This document shows positions 26,590-35,901 of a stretch of DNA of 64,000 nucleotides, piece after piece. The first letter of the stretch is position 1. The number at the start of each line of letters is the position of its first letter. This DNA comes from Solibacillus sp. R5-41 (lineage in GTDB: Bacteria > Bacillota > Bacilli > Bacillales_A > Planococcaceae): contig NZ_CP024123.1 in assembly GCF_002736105.1 (NCBI RefSeq), positions 1,666,001-1,730,000 on the forward strand. Reading direction: 5' to 3'. The position numbers and the translations under genes are program-made. The notes under the pieces were generated by a model. The model saw nothing but the letters and a program-made list of their open reading frames with translations. It ran no database searches and had not been told where the DNA came from.

Positions 26590-27108
26590 GGATTTAATGT
26601 ATTAAAAGACCATTAAAGAAAGTGTCTATGAAAAATGGTTGAAGGAATTTGAAAATCGTTATCCATCTCAAAATTGCAAACGATAAGGGAAATAGATATA
26701 AGTGAATGTACACTAGAGTGGTTTCATCATTTAGTAGACAAACACAAAAAATTAGCACTTACAGATATTACTTACGTATTCGGTGTGTTTAGTAAAGTAG
26801 AGGGAACACATCTAGGTATGATTGATTTTTCAACATTAGCAAGAGATGATTTTCAATGCGGGAGGATAGGATATACAATTCATAATCAGCATTGGAGAAA
26901 TGGTTAAGGCAAAGAAGCGGTGAGTGCTGCTCTTACGCTAGCAATTGACCAATTGAAATTTCATCGAATTGAAGCTCATATTAATATTGATAATACTCCT
27001 TCCATTAAATTGATAGAAAGTGTAGGGATAAAATTTGAATTTATTCGTAAAGGTTTTATATAAGAAAATGATGAATGGGCCGACCATTTAGTTTATTGCA
27101 ATAACTAA
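26590..27108 (+). pseudogene. Decayed GNAT acetyltransferase gene
   Basis: The pieces YEKWLKEFENRYPSQN (about 26619-26672), then from 26674 in the next frame TIREIDISECTLEWFHHLV and YTIHNQHWRNG, stop, GKEAVSAALTLAIDQLKFHR, then SIKLIESVGIKFEFIRKGFI, stop, ENDEWADHLVYCNN. This order is that of RimL-type acetyltransferases. One frameshift and two in-frame stops mean it is inactive. The 26479-26590 stretch may hold more of its start. Confidence 0.8.
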
Positions 27109-27242
27109 AATTGATCTATTCCAATAGTTGAGTCATTTGGAAAAATTCCAGTTGTAAAAGTTCTTCATCCTTAAGTCTAATATTTTCTTCTTAAGTATTA
27201 ATATAACATTTTATTAAAAGAATAATTAAGGGGATAAGAATT

Positions 27243-27926
27243 ATGGATATAACAAACGCAAAATTGAAAACACACAAACTTAAAGAGATGAAGGAATTTT
27301 ATGAACAGATTTTAGGTTTCACCATAGAGAACGAAACTCTAAATAGTTTCCAAATAACATTAGGTAAAAGTTCAATTGAATTTAATGATAAAGATGTTCT
27401 TGGAAAGCCTTATTACCATTTTGCATGCGACATTCCATCTAATCAATTTGGAGAAGCAAAAATTTGGATTAAAAATAAAACGAATCTTTTAACTGAAAAT
27501 GGAGCAGACGAAATTAATTTTACATACTCTGTTGCAAAATCATTTTATTTTGAGGACCCTTCAGGTAATATTATTGAATTTATAGCTAGATTAGAAGATA
27601 ATCCGTCAAGTGATAAACCGTTTTCTTTAGGTAGCATTCAAAAACTTTCAGAAATGAGTTTAATAGTGCCAGATAAAATGGATGTTGTGAATTATTTGAT
27701 GAACAATCATATTGTAGAACGCAGTGATTCAGAGATTACTAGCACTTCTCTGTCTTTTATGAGTGACAAAAAAACAAAAGTATATTTGTTATTAGCTAGT
27801 TCTAATAGAAAGTGGTTGTTTTCTGAAAAGGAATCTAAAGTTTTTCCAATAGAGATTTCTTTAGATTCAGGTACTGTATTAGGTATAGACAATGAAAATG
27901 AATTTTATCTCAGTAATTTAATTTAG
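27243..27926 (+). CDS. VOC (glyoxalase/bleomycin-resistance-like) family protein
   Basis: A 227-residue protein. The first 120 residues form one VOC module: KTHKLKEMKEFYEQILGF at the start and SFYFEDPSGNIIEFIAR, holding the usual E ligand, near residue 112. The second half (SLGSIQKLSEMSLIVPDKMD) looks like a degenerate second module. RBS AAGGGGAT. Its stop abuts an IS3-type remnant on the other strand, so the downstream context was changed by insertion. Confidence 0.75.
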   Translation: MDITNAKLKTHKLKEMKEFYEQILGFTIENETLNSFQITLGKSSIEFNDKDVLGKPYYHFACDIPSNQFGEAKIWIKNKTNLLTENGADEINFTYSVAKSFYFEDPSGNIIEFIARLEDNPSSDKPFSLGSIQKLSEMSLIVPDKMDVVNYLMNNHIVERSDSEITSTSLSFMSDKKTKVYLLLASSNRKWLFSEKESKVFPIEISLDSGTVLGIDNENEFYLSNLI

Positions 27927-28196
27927 AAGTGAATATGTTTAGCTAATGTTTTAAGACCTTCTTCACCAAAATGCCAATAATTATTTTGCCAATCCTTAAT
28001 TGTATTACGATGTACTTTGTATAATTCAGCCACCTCATTAAGAGAAAACTGGCTTTCATGATAAAACGTAATAATTTCTAATTTCTCTTCTTTTGAAAAG
28101 CTGTATTTACTCATGAAAAAACTCCCCAATTGATAAACAGTTATTTTTTATCTGTCTACCTATTGGGGAGAATATCAACAAATGGGGTGCAGTTCA
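27926..28196 (-). mobile_element. IS3-family (IS150-type) remnant, left end and orfA start
   Basis: On the minus strand the left terminus TGAACTGCACCCCATTTGTT (same first 20 bases as the intact element at 43989) is followed by a start ATG at 28114 and a helix-turn-helix orfA product KYSFSKEEKLEIITFYHESQ, cut off after about 60 codons at the stop of the VOC gene. The product differs from orfA of the intact element, so it is a relative rather than a copy. The flank ACGACGGTTTGGGAACC is half of the island's hairpin repeat. Confidence 0.75.
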
Positions 28197-28260
28197 ACGA
28201 CGGTTTGGGAACCATATAATTACAATTTATGTCTATATTGAAAAGGGAGGGGACATTATT

Positions 28261-28542
28261 ATGTGGTTAATATTAGGTCTTATTGCAATAGTAGCAACTT
28301 TAATAAATCTTTATATGTATGGAACAGGCAAAGATTATAAATTGGCAATGGCAATGGGGTTATCATTTACAGCATTGACACTCTGTGCAGAACATAGCCT
28401 TGTATCTAATTGGATAACAGGTGAAGATTGGTCGGCTTTAAGGGAAGTACCTAATATGAATAAGGCGTTTTGGTTTCTGACAATTGTTTCTATCTTACTA
28501 AATATAGCACCTATACTTTTAGAACTTAAAAATAAAAAATAA
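28261..28542 (+). CDS. Small membrane protein, 93 aa
   Basis: A 93-residue protein with three predicted membrane segments (about 2-20, 28-46, 68-88) and a short loop NWITGEDWSALREVPNMNKA before the last. C-terminus KNKK. RBS GGGAGGGG before ATG. Proteins of this pattern are common as single hypothetical genes in Bacillales; role unknown. Confidence 0.7.
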   Translation: MWLILGLIAIVATLINLYMYGTGKDYKLAMAMGLSFTALTLCAEHSLVSNWITGEDWSALREVPNMNKAFWFLTIVSILLNIAPILLELKNKK

Positions 28543-28687
28543 TTACTTATTAGGGTTTATATATTAATTTAAAATTGTCCCGAAAAGTGATTTGGGGACG
28601 TTTATTAGGATGGCACAGTCAATATTGGACTTATGAATGATTTATTATGTGATTCCTTATGTGAAAATTAGCTGAGGGGGAATTTAA

Positions 28688-29656
28688 GTGATTAATGAAA
28701 TTTTAATTCATGACATACAAGAAGCTCAAAAATATACAAATTTTGTCCTATTAATGCCTACATTGCCTAAATCATATATTCTTAAAAATATTACGTTAAA
28801 AAAAGAAACAAATGAGCAACGTTCTTCAATTCGTTTTGAAATACATAGTGAAGGAAGAGCTCTTCGCATTAAGCAATTTTTTTATGATTGGGCGATACCT
28901 GTAGTAACAGCAGACACGAATTTAATACGTCAAGAAAAGTCCTTTGAAATAGACGGGATAGTTGGATTTATTGGTATAGATTACAAAGGTAATCAGGCCG
29001 CATGCTTTTGTAGATGGTTCACTAATATTGAACTGTCAGTTATAGAGGGAGCTTTTGGTGAAAAAGAAATTTTAATGATATTAAAAAGTTTAAAAGCAGT
29101 CGATAACTGTTCTATCCACACACTAGGTGAACAGTCCTTTACTACCTGTAGTTACACTGCTCGTTTTAACAAAGGTAAATGGGATTCCTATGACGAAGTT
29201 TCTCGTGTCACTTGGTACGAGTCTAACAAAAGAATTCAAATTGAAGTAAACCTCGGAATTAAGTTACCTCATGATCATCTTGAATTTTTTTTAGATTCAA
29301 TAGGTTATAAAGAATATGATTCTGGCACAGAATATCATTTTTTATATCGTTCTCAAGAAGATTTTACAAACGGATTTTGGTTATGGACCGCCCCTAAAGA
29401 ATTATCAGATCCTCTTCCTCCATTTACAGGTCACAAAATCGGAACCAGACAAAGTTGGAATGTCAAAAAAGTGAGTGGATCTATTTTACAAATCCCTGTT
29501 AATGAAATTATTTTATGTCGACAAAATACCAAATATAAAAGCTGGATGATACATTGGGAGAAGGATAACTATATTTATCACTTTTATTCTCGAGCTAGTA
29601 TAAAAAGTAATATTCGGAAGTTCCAATTATTTTTTTCGAAGTTATATTCTCAGTAA
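28688..29656 (+). CDS. Hypothetical protein, 322 aa
   Basis: A soluble 322-residue protein, GTG start eight bases after GAGGGGG. It appears to be two related beta-rich halves: LPKSYILKNITLKKE near residue 28 and, with similar spacing, FDSI/GYKEYDSG after residue 200, with aromatic-rich strands such as GFWLWTAPKE. No signal peptide or catalytic motif recognised. Flanks are AT-rich without related genes. Confidence 0.6.
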   Translation: MINEILIHDIQEAQKYTNFVLLMPTLPKSYILKNITLKKETNEQRSSIRFEIHSEGRALRIKQFFYDWAIPVVTADTNLIRQEKSFEIDGIVGFIGIDYKGNQAACFCRWFTNIELSVIEGAFGEKEILMILKSLKAVDNCSIHTLGEQSFTTCSYTARFNKGKWDSYDEVSRVTWYESNKRIQIEVNLGIKLPHDHLEFFLDSIGYKEYDSGTEYHFLYRSQEDFTNGFWLWTAPKELSDPLPPFTGHKIGTRQSWNVKKVSGSILQIPVNEIILCRQNTKYKSWMIHWEKDNYIYHFYSRASIKSNIRKFQLFFSKLYSQ

Positions 29657-29924
29657 AGTGGAATTCCTCAAAAGAAAAAATAGATTGATGTACTAGAGAA
29701 AAAATATTTAATTCATTACAACTAATGCGGGGCCAGTTGAAATGTAGATTGACGGCGTACAACAAACTATAAGATTTAAACAATATACAAGGACCATAGC
29801 AAATTCACCTTTAGGAGACCTTTTCCATAAAATGATACCACGTTTCTTTAATATGCTGAAAATTTAAAGATGTGAAAAAATGCTCATTGCCCATACCAAG
29901 CGTATTTCAACATTTAATATAAAA

Positions 29925-29956
29925 AAAGAGTAGCTTTTTTGCTGCTCTTTTTATTT
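29925..29956 (+). terminator. Intrinsic terminator in the 29657-30305 gap
   Basis: AAAGAGTAGC pairs with GCTGCTCTTT across TTTTTT, then TTATTTT. The rest of the gap holds no convincing gene; a 25-codon frame at 30151 (MKIKTDELEKIKLDLQSLNM) could be a scrap. Just before the next gene, GTAACA, GTAATA and GTTAAA recur about every ten bases. Confidence 0.75.
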
Positions 29957-30305
29957 TGGCTTCTTAGTAGCTTGGGGGAAAGGTGAACTGAGGGAGAATT
30001 TAAGGAGTCTACAATTTAGTTACACTCAAATCCTCGTGACTTTGAAGCAAACCATTACTACGAATAAGCTGATTAATACTAACAACAACAAAACAGTTTG
30101 TTTTTGATACACCTAAAGCAATCGTTCATATTTTGCAACTGGGACGCAATTATGAAAATAAAAACTGATGAATTGGAGAAAATTAAACTTGATTTACAAA
30201 GTCTTAATATGGGATTAACGAAGTGTTAAAACTATCAGATTATTATTAAACCGTAACAAACAGTAATAAACGTTAAAAAAACCACGTTTAAGGGAGGCAT
30301 TTTTT

Positions 30306-31418
30306 ATGAATTTTAGATTCAAGAAGAATTGTTACAAGTCTATTCAAGCCGCAGTGTTAGGGATGAGTGTACTAGGATTAGCTGCTTGTGGAGCTACTAA
30401 AGATGAAGCTGTACCAGTTGTTAAGGAAACTAGTTCGTTAACCCTGAAAGAAATTGAAACAAAGGCAACGGAAGAGGGAACAATTAATAGTGTCGGCATG
30501 CCTGATTCATGGGCTAACTGGGGAGAAACGTGGAATGAAGTAATGAGAAAATATACATTAGAACACACTGATACAGATTTATCCAGTGCTGAAGAGATTG
30601 CCAAAATGGAATCTGAAGGAGAAAATGCAACCGCTGATATCGGTGATGTAGGGGTTTCCTTTGGACCAATTGCGGAACAAAAAGAATTAACGCTCGCCTA
30701 TAAAACTTCTTATTGGGATGATATTCCTGAATGGGCAAAAGATGATAACGGGGATTGGGTTGTTGGCTACCAAGGTACGATTGCTTTCTTAACTAATAAA
30801 GAATTAGTAGATAATCCGCCAAAATCTTGGGATGACATATTAAAAGGGGATTATAAAGTAACTGTTGGTGATGTTCAGCGTGGTGCACAAAACCAAATGG
30901 CCGTTCTTGCTGCTGCGATGGCTTACGGCGGTGATGAAACAAATATTCAACCAGGAATTGACTTTTTTGCGAAGCTTGCTGAGCAGGGGCGTCTAAGCTT
31001 AACAGATGCTAAACCAGCTAATATCGAAAAAGGGGAGGTGGAAGTTGCCTTAGTATGGGACTTCAATGCTCTTGGTTACGCTGAACAAATCAACCGCGAT
31101 CAATTTGAAGTGAGCATTCCAAGTGAGGGTTCAGTAGTAAGTGGTTACGCAACAATTATTAACAAATACGCAAAACATCCTCATGCAGCGATGGCAACGA
31201 GAGAATATATTTTAAGCGATGAAGGACAAATTAACTTAGCTAGAGGATTTGCCCGTCCAATTCGTGATGTAGAACTTCCGAAAGAAGTAGCTGAAAAAAT
31301 GGTTCCAGAAGAACAGTACAAAAACGCAAAACCAGTTGAAGATTACAAATCGTGGGAAGAAACGGCTAAAACGCTACCACAGATTTGGCAAGAAGAGGTG
31401 TTAGTACATGTCAAATAA
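30306..31418 (+). CDS. ABC transporter substrate-binding lipoprotein (family 1)
   Basis: A 370-residue lipoprotein. The signal peptide ends in lipobox GLAAC (C28). The mature part is a two-lobed periplasmic-binding fold of the group 1 type used for iron, polyamine, phosphonate or sugar-phosphate uptake, with VGYQGTIAFLTNKELVDNPP and NIEKGEVEVALVWDFNALGY as conserved segments. It heads an operon with a phosphodiesterase-like enzyme, two permeases and an ATPase, which points to an organophosphate ligand by inference. RBS AAGGGAGG. Confidence 0.88.
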   Translation: MNFRFKKNCYKSIQAAVLGMSVLGLAACGATKDEAVPVVKETSSLTLKEIETKATEEGTINSVGMPDSWANWGETWNEVMRKYTLEHTDTDLSSAEEIAKMESEGENATADIGDVGVSFGPIAEQKELTLAYKTSYWDDIPEWAKDDNGDWVVGYQGTIAFLTNKELVDNPPKSWDDILKGDYKVTVGDVQRGAQNQMAVLAAAMAYGGDETNIQPGIDFFAKLAEQGRLSLTDAKPANIEKGEVEVALVWDFNALGYAEQINRDQFEVSIPSEGSVVSGYATIINKYAKHPHAAMATREYILSDEGQINLARGFARPIRDVELPKEVAEKMVPEEQYKNAKPVEDYKSWEETAKTLPQIWQEEVLVHVK

Positions 31419-32241
31419 AGTGATAGCAATTGTTGTTGATGGTATGAGATATGATAAAGCATGTGAAGCTCTTGGATTTATTCAACATTTAGTTGAAACG
31501 AATCAGGCGGCACTTTATAAAGTAAAGTCGGAACTTCCGAGTCTTTCCCGCCCATTATATGAGGTGTTACTAACAGGTACACCGGCATCAGTAAACGGAA
31601 TTACGTCTAATCAAGCTGTTCGTCTTTCTACCGAGAAAAGTCTCTTTCACCTTACGAAAGAAAATGGTTTAAAAAATGGGACGGCATCGTATTACTGGGT
31701 AAGCGAACTGTATAATCGCGCGCCATTCCATTTTATTGAAGATCGGGAGCAAGAGGATGGGTCCAAGCCGATTCAATATGGAAAATTTTATTGGGATGAT
31801 GACTATCCAGACAGTCATGTGTTAATGGATGCAGAAGCTTTGCGCAGAAAGTATGACCCACATTTTTTATATGTCCATCCGCTTGGTGTAGATGTAAAAG
31901 GAGAAATTTTTGGTTCAGAATCGAAAGAATATCGTGAGCAGATCTTAAAAATGGGGAGCTTGTTGGCACAACTTTTGCCAATCTGGATTAAAGAAGGCTA
32001 TCACATTTTAATTACATCTGATCATGGCATGAGTGAAACTGGGAACCATGGCGGCATAACGGATGGTGAGCGTGATGTACCGCTCTTCATTATTAGTCCA
32101 AAAGTTGAACCTGGTATTTACGATGAAGTAGTTCCGCAATTAGCTTTTGCACCACTCGTTTGTGAATTTTTGAATATTAAGCCTTCCGATAAAATGATTT
32201 CATATCAATTGCCAGGTTTTAAGCGTAAATTTACCATTTAA
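31408..32241 (+). CDS. Alkaline-phosphatase-superfamily phosphodiesterase-like hydrolase
   Basis: A 277-residue enzyme. Metal and active-site landmarks: D11 in IVVDGMRYD, a Ser/Thr nucleophile candidate in PSLSRP (44-49), D162 in HPLGVDVKGE, SDHGMS (204-209) and H214 in NHGG. These are the NPP/phosphonoacetate-hydrolase type two-metal ligands. In many relatives the third segment reads D-x-x-G-H; here E166 replaces the His. No signal peptide, so it acts on imported substrate. Its start overlaps the binding-protein gene by 11 bases (RBS GAAGAGGTG). Confidence 0.82.
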   Translation: MSNKVIAIVVDGMRYDKACEALGFIQHLVETNQAALYKVKSELPSLSRPLYEVLLTGTPASVNGITSNQAVRLSTEKSLFHLTKENGLKNGTASYYWVSELYNRAPFHFIEDREQEDGSKPIQYGKFYWDDDYPDSHVLMDAEALRRKYDPHFLYVHPLGVDVKGEIFGSESKEYREQILKMGSLLAQLLPIWIKEGYHILITSDHGMSETGNHGGITDGERDVPLFIISPKVEPGIYDEVVPQLAFAPLVCEFLNIKPSDKMISYQLPGFKRKFTI

Positions 32242-32259
32242 AGAATGAAGCCTGGCTGG

Positions 32260-32293
32260 AATTGGTTTAACAGTACGTTCGTTAAACCAATTC
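32260..32293 (+). repeat. 13-base perfect inverted repeat inside the operon
   Basis: GAATTGGTTTAAC (32260-32272) and GTTAAACCAATTC (32281-32293) with an eight-base loop, no U-run. It lies between the hydrolase gene and the first permease gene. Such hairpins often protect the 5' part of transporter operon mRNA and allow more binding protein than permease; an operator is the alternative. Confidence 0.75.
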
Positions 32294-32327
32294 CCCATTG
32301 TTAGAGAACAAAGAGGAGCGAGTAGTC

Positions 32328-33182
32328 TTGAGAAAAATAAAAAAACAAAAAATTTACTTATTAGCTCTTTTACTGCCATTTATTTTGTTTGTGATTGGGT
32401 TCGAAATAGGCCCCTTACTGGCAATGATTAAAAATAGTTTTTATGCAGACGATGGAATACAAGTTACGATTGATCAATATATCACCATATTTCAAAGTGA
32501 ATTTTACTTACAAGCCATTCAAAATAGCCTTGTCATTTCCTTATTTTCTGCCGTAGTTTCTGTCATTATTGCTGTCATTGCTGCCTATTCAATTACAAAG
32601 TTCTCACAAAAAATACAAAACCGACTATTGATGATTGCTAATATGACATCGAATTTTGAGGGGATTCCACTTTCATTTTCATATATTATTTTACTTGGAA
32701 ATAATGGATTGTTTACATTGCTTTTTGCCAAGCTTGGTTGGGAAGTGTTTGCGGATTTTAATTTGTATTCGTGGACAGGTCTCATTCTCGTTTATATTTA
32801 TTTCCAAATTCCACTTGCCGTTATGCTTATCTATCCATCTTATCAAGGAATTAAGAAACAATGGAAAGAAGCCTCTTCTTTATTAGGAGGGTCATCATTC
32901 TCGTTTTGGCTTCACATCGGGATTCCAGTACTCTTACCTAGTATTGTAGGTACATTCAGTATTTTATTTGCTAATGCGATGGGAGCTTACGCTACAGCCT
33001 ATGCATTGGTCGGCAGCAACTATAACTTATTGTCGTTACAGATTGCATCGTTAGTTGCTAGTGACGTTGCATTAAAGCCGCAGCTAGGCAGTGCGTTGGG
33101 AGTGCTTCTAGCAACAACCATGATAGGGGCGATGTGGTTCAATGAACGAATGATGCGCCGCATTAGGAGGGACTTACGATGA
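32328..33182 (+). CDS. ABC transporter permease 1
   Basis: A 284-residue permease with six predicted segments, starting LLALLLPFILFVIGFEIGPL. The EAA loop KEASSLLGGSSFSFWLHIGI lies at about residue 185-204 and contacts the ATPase. GAGGAG fits TTG at 32328, though TTG at 32298 is also possible. The next permease gene overlaps its stop by four bases (ATGA). Confidence 0.88.
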   Translation: MRKIKKQKIYLLALLLPFILFVIGFEIGPLLAMIKNSFYADDGIQVTIDQYITIFQSEFYLQAIQNSLVISLFSAVVSVIIAVIAAYSITKFSQKIQNRLLMIANMTSNFEGIPLSFSYIILLGNNGLFTLLFAKLGWEVFADFNLYSWTGLILVYIYFQIPLAVMLIYPSYQGIKKQWKEASSLLGGSSFSFWLHIGIPVLLPSIVGTFSILFANAMGAYATAYALVGSNYNLLSLQIASLVASDVALKPQLGSALGVLLATTMIGAMWFNERMMRRIRRDLR

Positions 33183-34051
33183 AAGTATCATTAGCTTTCC
33201 ATAAAGTGATTGTTGGATTACTAGTTATATATTTATTAATTCCACTTGTAGGAACATTTTTATTCTCAATTGCTGGTAAATGGGATCATACTATTTTACC
33301 TGAGAGTTATACAATGAAATGGTATATAGAATTATTTCAAGATGAACGGTTTTATGATGCTTTTCGAAGAACACTGTTTTTAATTGTCATGTCTGTAGGT
33401 CTTAGTGTTGTTATTATGCTACCAACTATCTTTATCATCACAGTATATTTCAGTAAGTGGGAAAGATTGCTACAAGCAGTAGCTATGCTTCCTTATGGTA
33501 TTCCTCCTATTGTTGGAGCTGTTGGATTAATCAAGGTATATTCAGATGGACCGATTCAAATTGCCGGAACGCCTTGGATTTTAATTGGTGCTTATTTCAT
33601 AACCATTTTACCATTTATGTATCAAGGTATTCGTAACAGTCTTCGTACGCTTAATGCTGTACAGTTGGTAGATGCAGCTGAATTGTTAGGTGCTACAAAA
33701 TTCCAGGCGTTTCGTACAGTGGTGTTCCCAAATATTATATCTGGAATTTTAGTGTCTACCTTATTATCAGTCGCTCTTTTATTTAGTGAGTTCGCTATGG
33801 CCAATTTGCTTGTCGGAGGCCGATTTGAAACCATTCAAATTTATCTTGCAGACAAAATGAATAGCAGCGGCCACTTAACAAGTGCAATTGTTATTACTTA
33901 TTACTCAATGATTTTACTGTTAACGGGGACAGTATTAAAACTCACGTTAAAAAACGAAAAAAATGGTGTCGTGTCAAATAAGAAGCGACTTCTTTCTTTT
34001 TTTAAAAAACAGTTCCGTCATAAAAATTCTGCTGTAGAAGGTGAAAAATAA
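33179..34051 (+). CDS. ABC transporter permease 2
   Basis: A 290-residue permease with six segments. The EAA loop is DAAELLGATKFQAFRTVVFP (about residues 164-183). RBS AGGAGGGA lies inside the previous gene. The C-terminal tail is unusually basic (KNEKNGVVSNKKRLLSFFKK). Stop and the ATPase start share one base (TAATG), so translation is coupled. Confidence 0.88.
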   Translation: MKVSLAFHKVIVGLLVIYLLIPLVGTFLFSIAGKWDHTILPESYTMKWYIELFQDERFYDAFRRTLFLIVMSVGLSVVIMLPTIFIITVYFSKWERLLQAVAMLPYGIPPIVGAVGLIKVYSDGPIQIAGTPWILIGAYFITILPFMYQGIRNSLRTLNAVQLVDAAELLGATKFQAFRTVVFPNIISGILVSTLLSVALLFSEFAMANLLVGGRFETIQIYLADKMNSSGHLTSAIVITYYSMILLLTGTVLKLTLKNEKNGVVSNKKRLLSFFKKQFRHKNSAVEGEK

Positions 34052-35064
34052 TGAGCTATGTAACTATTGAACAAGTGACTAAGGGATATGAAAATCAAGT
34101 CGTTTTAAATAATATTTCTATAACTTTGAAAAAAGGTGAATTTGTTACACTTCTTGGGCAAAGTGGATGTGGAAAAAGTACATTATTACGTTCCATTGCA
34201 GGGCTTGAGGACGTTGATGCAGGTAGTATCTTAATTGATGGAAAAGATATTACTAATTTATCACCGCGTCAGCGTGAAGTTGGTATGGTGTTTCAGTCTT
34301 ATGCGCTTTTCCCGAATATGAACGTTTTTGATAATATCGCGTACGGCCTTAAAATGAAGAAAGTAAAAAACATTAAATCAAGAGTAAAAAAGATGATTGA
34401 GATGGTAGATTTATTAGGAAAAGAAGAATCTTATCCTCATCAATTATCTGGTGGACAACAGCAGAGGGTTGCACTTGCCCGTGCGCTTGTCATGGAACCG
34501 AAAGTACTTCTTTTGGACGAGCCCTTAAGCGCATTAGATGCTAAAATTAGAAAAAGTTTGCAAAAAGAATTAAAGAGAATACAGAAAGAATTAGATATTA
34601 CAACAATTTTTGTTACGCATGATCAGGAAGAAGCCATGACGATGTCTGATCGAATTTTTATCATGAATAAAGGACAAGTTGTACAATCCGGTTCTCCATC
34701 GGAAATATATATTTCGCCAGTCAATACATTTGTTGCCAAGTTTATTGGAAACTACAACGTTTGTACTATGGAAGTGTTTCGTAAACTCGTTCGTTGCACA
34801 GAATTAAAAGGAAATGAAGTGGCCATTCGTCCTGAAGTTTTACAATTAGTTCGTGTTGGTGAAGATAGCTTGGATTTACAAGAGAACTGGGGCATTAAAG
34901 GTGTTATTAAAGATGTTTCTATGACAGGGAATGTTTTAAGATATGAGGTGGAGACAGAAGAATCCTCTTTCTATGTCGACTATCTTCATCACCAAGGAAC
35001 AATGTTTGAACAAGGAACACGTGTTCAAATGTTTTTACCGAAGAAAGAGTGCATTATTTTATAA
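34051..35064 (+). CDS. ABC transporter ATP-binding protein
   Basis: A 337-residue ATPase of the PotA/CysA/FbpC type. Walker A GQSGCGKST (about 35-43), Q-loop MVFQSYALFPNM, signature LSGGQQQRVALARAL, Walker B VLLLDEPLSALD, and VTHDQEEA with the switch His. A C-terminal TOBE-like regulatory domain starts around residue 235 (VAIRPEVLQLV). It energises the two permeases encoded upstream. Confidence 0.93.
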   Translation: MSYVTIEQVTKGYENQVVLNNISITLKKGEFVTLLGQSGCGKSTLLRSIAGLEDVDAGSILIDGKDITNLSPRQREVGMVFQSYALFPNMNVFDNIAYGLKMKKVKNIKSRVKKMIEMVDLLGKEESYPHQLSGGQQQRVALARALVMEPKVLLLDEPLSALDAKIRKSLQKELKRIQKELDITTIFVTHDQEEAMTMSDRIFIMNKGQVVQSGSPSEIYISPVNTFVAKFIGNYNVCTMEVFRKLVRCTELKGNEVAIRPEVLQLVRVGEDSLDLQENWGIKGVIKDVSMTGNVLRYEVETEESSFYVDYLHHQGTMFEQGTRVQMFLPKKECIIL

Positions 35065-35091
35065 ATTATAAATGATAACGGGGCGAGAAAT

Positions 35092-35874
35092 ATGTCTGTA
35101 TTACCTGAAGAAAGAAAGAATGAAATATTAAAAGAACTGAATAAAACAGGCAAAGTAAAAGTCATGGAATTAGTTGATCAATTTAATGTTTCAGAGGAAA
35201 CGATTCGACGCGATTTGATGATATTAGAGGAAAAGGGACTTTTAAAGAAGGTTTACGGTGGAGCGATAAAAATAGTCTTTGAATTTGAGGAACCTCCATT
35301 TATACAGCGTGCAACGGTGAATCAAGAAGCGAAGGTAAAGGTTGGGAAAAAAGCAGTAGAACTCATTTCTAACGGAGATGTGATTATCATTGATGTAGGG
35401 ACAACCATGCTTGAATTTGCGCAGTGTATTGAAAATAAAAAAGACATTACGATAATAACTAATTCTCTTCCTGTGTCGTCTGTGTTGACCGAATCGCTCA
35501 ATCAAAATAAGTTTACTGGTCAAATTCTATTATTAGGTGGACAAATTGATCCAAAGCAGCAATCTATAAGCGGCAGTCTCACTGAACAAATGTTAAATCA
35601 ATTTAACATTGATAAAGCGTTCATTTCAGCTGGTGGCGTTTCTATTCAAAGTGGGGTTAGTAATTATCATCTACATGAATCATTAGTTTCACGCAGAATG
35701 GTTGAGGTATCAAAGCAAGTTATATTGCTAACGGATTATTCTAAAATTGGTGTCGACACATTTTGTAAAGTTTGTCCTCTAGAAAAAGTCGATGTAATTG
35801 TCTCCGAGCAACCATTTCCAGAGGAATGGAGAAATCATTCGAGATTAGAGGAAATCAATTTGATTCAAGCATAA
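35092..35874 (+). CDS. DeoR family transcriptional regulator
   Basis: A 260-residue regulator: N-terminal HTH with the DeoR signature KVMELVDQFNVSEETIRRDL (about residues 23-42) and a C-terminal sensor domain of the ribose-5-phosphate-isomerase-like fold (VIIDVGTTMLEFA; ITNSLPVSSVL; GGVSIQSGVSNYH). DeoR proteins usually sense phosphorylated sugars or related intermediates, which suits the upstream transporter/hydrolase genes and the HAD gene after it. Probably local control. RBS GGGGCGAG. Confidence 0.88.
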   Translation: MSVLPEERKNEILKELNKTGKVKVMELVDQFNVSEETIRRDLMILEEKGLLKKVYGGAIKIVFEFEEPPFIQRATVNQEAKVKVGKKAVELISNGDVIIIDVGTTMLEFAQCIENKKDITIITNSLPVSSVLTESLNQNKFTGQILLLGGQIDPKQQSISGSLTEQMLNQFNIDKAFISAGGVSIQSGVSNYHLHESLVSRRMVEVSKQVILLTDYSKIGVDTFCKVCPLEKVDVIVSEQPFPEEWRNHSRLEEINLIQA

Positions 35875-35901
35875 TCAATTTTTTAAAAGGAGCAATAGAA
35901 T

